DNA of 64,000 nt from Aminithiophilus ramosus. GTDB taxonomy: Bacteria; Synergistota; Synergistia; Synergistales; Aminithiophilaceae. Each line of letters opens with the position of its first letter. Position 1 is the stretch's first letter. This document shows positions 61,971 to 64,000 of the stretch, piece by piece. A program made the translations under genes and the position numbers. The notes beneath the pieces were generated by a model. It was not told the DNA's origin, made no database searches, and saw only the letters and a list, made by a program, of their open reading frames with translations. Where the stretch lies: positions 248,001-312,000 of the forward strand of contig NZ_CP072943.1 of assembly GCF_018069705.1 (NCBI RefSeq). The letters run 5' to 3'.

Positions 61971-63143
61971 TTACCTGCCGATCCAGTCCAGGAGCTTGGA
62001 GAAAGGGGTCATTCGCTCTTCGAGGGCGCTATCGTGGAGGGAGAAAAGAGCACTCTCCTCGTCGAGGCCGTATCCGAGATGAATTTTCTCCCAATACTCG
62101 GCCAGTGCGCTTATGGAAGGCTGCATCAGTCCCCCTGTCTTCGTGGCGCGCACGGGTTTCTCGAAGGCGTTATGGAGGGCGATGGGCATAGGGGAGCGGA
62201 CGGCGAAGACCAGATCGGCCAGGCTGTAGGAGGCGAAGCTCCGTTGCTTGCCCGTGGGCACGACGGTGGCGAAAAGTTCGGCGAAGCCTTTGGCCGTCTC
62301 CCGTGCCCTGGCGCTGTCGCCGCCGAGATTTTCCGTCAGAAGTCGCATGTCGATCGAGGCATAGCGGTAGAAGACGCCGGATCCGAACTCCTGGGTATTG
62401 AGGTGGCCCGCACCGGCCTCTTCGGCGGCCTCTTCTTTGAGGTCGTCCATGGCGGTGAACCAGTCGATCTCGGCCTCCATGGCGTGGGTCGTGATGGAGT
62501 GAGCCATCGAGAGGGCCCCCTCCACGTTTTGAAGAACGCCTGACGCGCACATCCGTCCGGACAGGGCGATATCGATGCAGGAGATGCCCGCGGCGAGATA
62601 CTCCTTGGAACCTTTTTCAAGAGCCTTTGCCAATCCTTCTAGGCTATTGTTTTTGGGTCCCTTTTTGGTTTTGCCTTTTTTCTTCTTGTCGCTTGCTTCT
62701 GCTGCGTCTATTGCTTCTTTCTCGGTTTTTTCGATCAAAGCCATAAAATCCTCATGGCTTATTGCTTCTTCTCTTAGGTATTCCGTGGATATTTTAGCCA
62801 ATTTTTCCATCTCATCGTCTATCCACGGAGTCACGACCTTGTTGTCCATTTTTGATTCCCTTATTATGTATTCCAGAAGGGTATCTGAATAAGTCTTGAA
62901 TCTTTCCTGATTTCTGAAATGATCAAAGAGATCCGCGTCTTGCCTGGTTCGAGTGGAAGGAGCCCCAAAGAGCTCTTTGTACCTTTCGCTCATGCGGATG
63001 GCTCTTTTCTGGCATTGGCTTGAGACTCGGATCCTTCTCACGCCTCCGAAGTAGGCCGATTTCTGCATATTCATGTCGTCTCGATTCAAACACGAAGAGC
63101 TGTGGGAAATGAGGACGTGCAGGTTCAGGAAGTGCCTGTCCAT
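61971..63143 (-). CDS. cas7e: Cas7e Cascade backbone subunit
   Basis: A 390-residue protein of the Cas7/Cse4/CasC family that forms the crRNA-binding backbone. The family start HFLNLHVLISHSSSCLNRDD and YFGGVRRIRVSSQCQKRAIR are clear, as is FGSGVFYRYASIDMRLLTEN. A Lys-rich loop (SDKKKKGKTKKGPKNN, residues ~160-175) is longer than usual, and this stretch is AT-richer than the rest of the gene. ATG 63143 is preceded by AGGAGG. Confidence 0.96.
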   Translation of the reverse strand: MDRHFLNLHVLISHSSSCLNRDDMNMQKSAYFGGVRRIRVSSQCQKRAIRMSERYKELFGAPSTRTRQDADLFDHFRNQERFKTYSDTLLEYIIRESKMDNKVVTPWIDDEMEKLAKISTEYLREEAISHEDFMALIEKTEKEAIDAAEASDKKKKGKTKKGPKNNSLEGLAKALEKGSKEYLAAGISCIDIALSGRMCASGVLQNVEGALSMAHSITTHAMEAEIDWFTAMDDLKEEAAEEAGAGHLNTQEFGSGVFYRYASIDMRLLTENLGGDSARARETAKGFAELFATVVPTGKQRSFASYSLADLVFAVRSPMPIALHNAFEKPVRATKTGGLMQPSISALAEYWEKIHLGYGLDEESALFSLHDSALEERMTPFSKLLDWIGR

Positions 63144-63156
63144 TGAGATGCCCTCC

Positions 63157-63609
63157 TTAGTCGGTGCCTTTTTTTAATTTCAATGACATGAAATAATCCT
63201 TGGCCACGTCTTTCTTTTTTTGTTCGCCCCAATAGAAAAGTGTTTCTCCGAAAAATTGCCAGTTTAGGGTTGGCTTTGTGAATTGAAGCAAACGGCGCAA
63301 ATGGAGAAGATCTTGGGGAAATTCGGAGCGCAGCAGCTGGAAGAGCCGTTGCTCCGAAACCTTCTTTTCTCCCTGGGCCAGGCGCTGGCCCAGGGAGAAA
63401 GCCTCGGGATGATGTCCCGCCCAGGGGAGCATGAAGATGACGCGCTGCCATTGGGGCGTCGGGGCTGTCCCCTCGGGCAGAAGTCGGTAGAAGGCCCCAT
63501 GGAGGACCAGATCCTGTGGAAGGGACGCTCTTCGAATATCGGCCTTGGGGCCGTTTTTCATCGCCTCGTAGGTGGTTTTCAGTTGAACGAAATCAAATCC
63601 TGATTCCAT
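63157..63609 (-). CDS. cse2: Cse2 (Cas11e) Cascade small subunit
   Basis: A 150-residue helical protein of the Cse2/CasB family. Matches include ADIRRASLPQDLVLHGAFYR, FMLPWAGHHPEAFSLGQRLA and QLLRSEFPQDLLHLRRLLQF. It stabilises the target strands in Cascade. It lies 29 bases after cas8e and 13 before cas7e. Confidence 0.92.
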   Translation of the reverse strand: MESGFDFVQLKTTYEAMKNGPKADIRRASLPQDLVLHGAFYRLLPEGTAPTPQWQRVIFMLPWAGHHPEAFSLGQRLAQGEKKVSEQRLFQLLRSEFPQDLLHLRRLLQFTKPTLNWQFFGETLFYWGEQKKKDVAKDYFMSLKLKKGTD

Positions 63610-63638
63610 GACGAAGCTCGTCTCCTCTCGGTTGATGA

Positions 63639-64000
63639 CTACTCCTCTTCCTCCAAGGGCTTGCGCAAATCGTTCAGGGCCTTCCCGAGCGTCTTCTGGG
63701 TAATGGCGTAAGCCGAGATTCCCTTGGGCTGGTCCAGATAGGGTGCGGCCATTTCCTCGAAGAGGTCGCGGCAGATCCGTTCCAGCTTCTTGGCGAGAGC
63801 GAGGCGAAAGGCCTTCTCCTCATCCCATTCGGTTTGCTGCAGGGACCGGTGCATGAGGGCTTCCGTTCCCTGGAAGAAGAGATCTCTTGCTTTGGCTTTA
63901 AAGCTTTTTCCGTTTTTCGAGCAGTTCTCCCCGAACCCGTAGAGTTTCTTCTCCAGCGCTTCCCCGTAGGCCAGAGCGAGTCGAACCCGGCCGTGGATGT
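63639..64000 (-). CDS. cas8e: Cas8e (Cse1), 3' end only
   Basis: The frame enters from the right edge and gives the last ~120 residues of the Cascade large subunit: RVRLALAYGEALEKKLYGFG, an Asn/Lys-rich stretch, HRSLQQTEWDEEKAFRLALA and KPLEEEE at the end. This is the C-terminal helical bundle of Cse1. Assignment rests on the helical pattern and position just before cse2. The rest of the gene, and presumably cas3, lie beyond 64000. Confidence 0.85.
   Translation of the reverse strand, partial: IHGRVRLALAYGEALEKKLYGFGENCSKNGKSFKAKARDLFFQGTEALMHRSLQQTEWDEEKAFRLALAKKLERICRDLFEEMAAPYLDQPKGISAYAITQKTLGKALNDLRKPLEEEE

Noticed and set aside
1-64000. tRNA or rRNA genes, integrase attachment sites, replication origin
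   Set aside because: No cloverleaf with a recognisable TPsiC arm, rRNA core, integrase gene or DnaA-box cluster was seen by eye; a covariance-model scan would be decisive.

Overview
The window looks like chromosomal DNA from a high-GC anaerobic bacterium of the phylum Synergistota. The best single clue is the C1 peptidase at 28165-29844, which ends in a Gly-rich/Cys/hydrophobic/Arg tail typical of the Synergist-CTERM sorting signal. FeoAB iron uptake, a tungsten-type aldehyde:ferredoxin oxidoreductase with a MoaD-like protein, proline racemase and an Etf-linked lactate oxidation operon fit an amino- and organic-acid-fermenting anaerobe. I saw no rRNA or tRNA gene.

Layout. 1-5215: the 3' end of an unknown gene with its terminator, a decayed HlyD-RND efflux locus (two frameshifts and an apparent in-frame deletion fusion), a methyltransferase and a truncated MATE transporter. 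5212-7673: an AraC/DUF2000 pair divergent from a proline racemase-family gene. 7819-9405: nested insertion-sequence remnants. 9421-12950: two AT-richer half-size ABC transporters of the YbtPQ/IrtAB type, probably acquired by transfer. 13498-20669: an iron region with a DtxR-FeoA regulator, an HD-GYP protein and the operon PF12669-like/feoA/feoB/small periplasmic protein/two DUF4198 proteins, preceded by a promoter and a possible attenuator leader. 21031-26065: an AraC-GyrI regulator, a secreted protein and a complete panC-panD-panB-panE operon. 26371-27889: an intact IS of the ISNCY/IS1202 type with 17-bp target duplications. 28165-37012: the surface peptidase, a GrpB-family protein and addB-addA. 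37325-43484: a four-gene exopolysaccharide synthesis and export locus. 43497-51258: moaD, AOR and a FadR-type-regulated larA-etfB-etfA-glcD operon with a 37-bp palindromic operator. 51440-52626: a 49-residue peptide gene with its own promoter and terminator, and a TolB-like protein. 52765-64000: a type I-E CRISPR-Cas locus with an orphan repeat, a phage-gene fragment, an array of about 103 repeats, a Cas1-Cas2 fusion, cas6e, cas5e, cas7e, cse2 and the 3' end of cas8e.

How the genes work together. The iron genes form a ferrous-iron import unit, with a metal regulator carrying its own FeoA-like domain nearby. The lactate genes would interconvert lactate isomers and feed electrons from D-lactate through EtfAB. 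The four genes at 37325-43484 encode an outer-membrane channel fused to a glycosidase-like domain, a periplasmic adaptor, a zinc-ribbon/degenerate-GGDEF protein that keeps an RxxD c-di-GMP-site motif, and a processive family-2 glycosyltransferase. This is the best candidate here for an undescribed system: a c-di-GMP-responsive polysaccharide secretion machine. The CRISPR locus adds a Cas1-Cas2 fusion, a near-absent leader and a phage-gene fragment between repeats.

Several genes are broken by frameshifts or deletions, mostly at the left end. Whether these are true pseudogenes or assembly errors cannot be decided from sequence alone.
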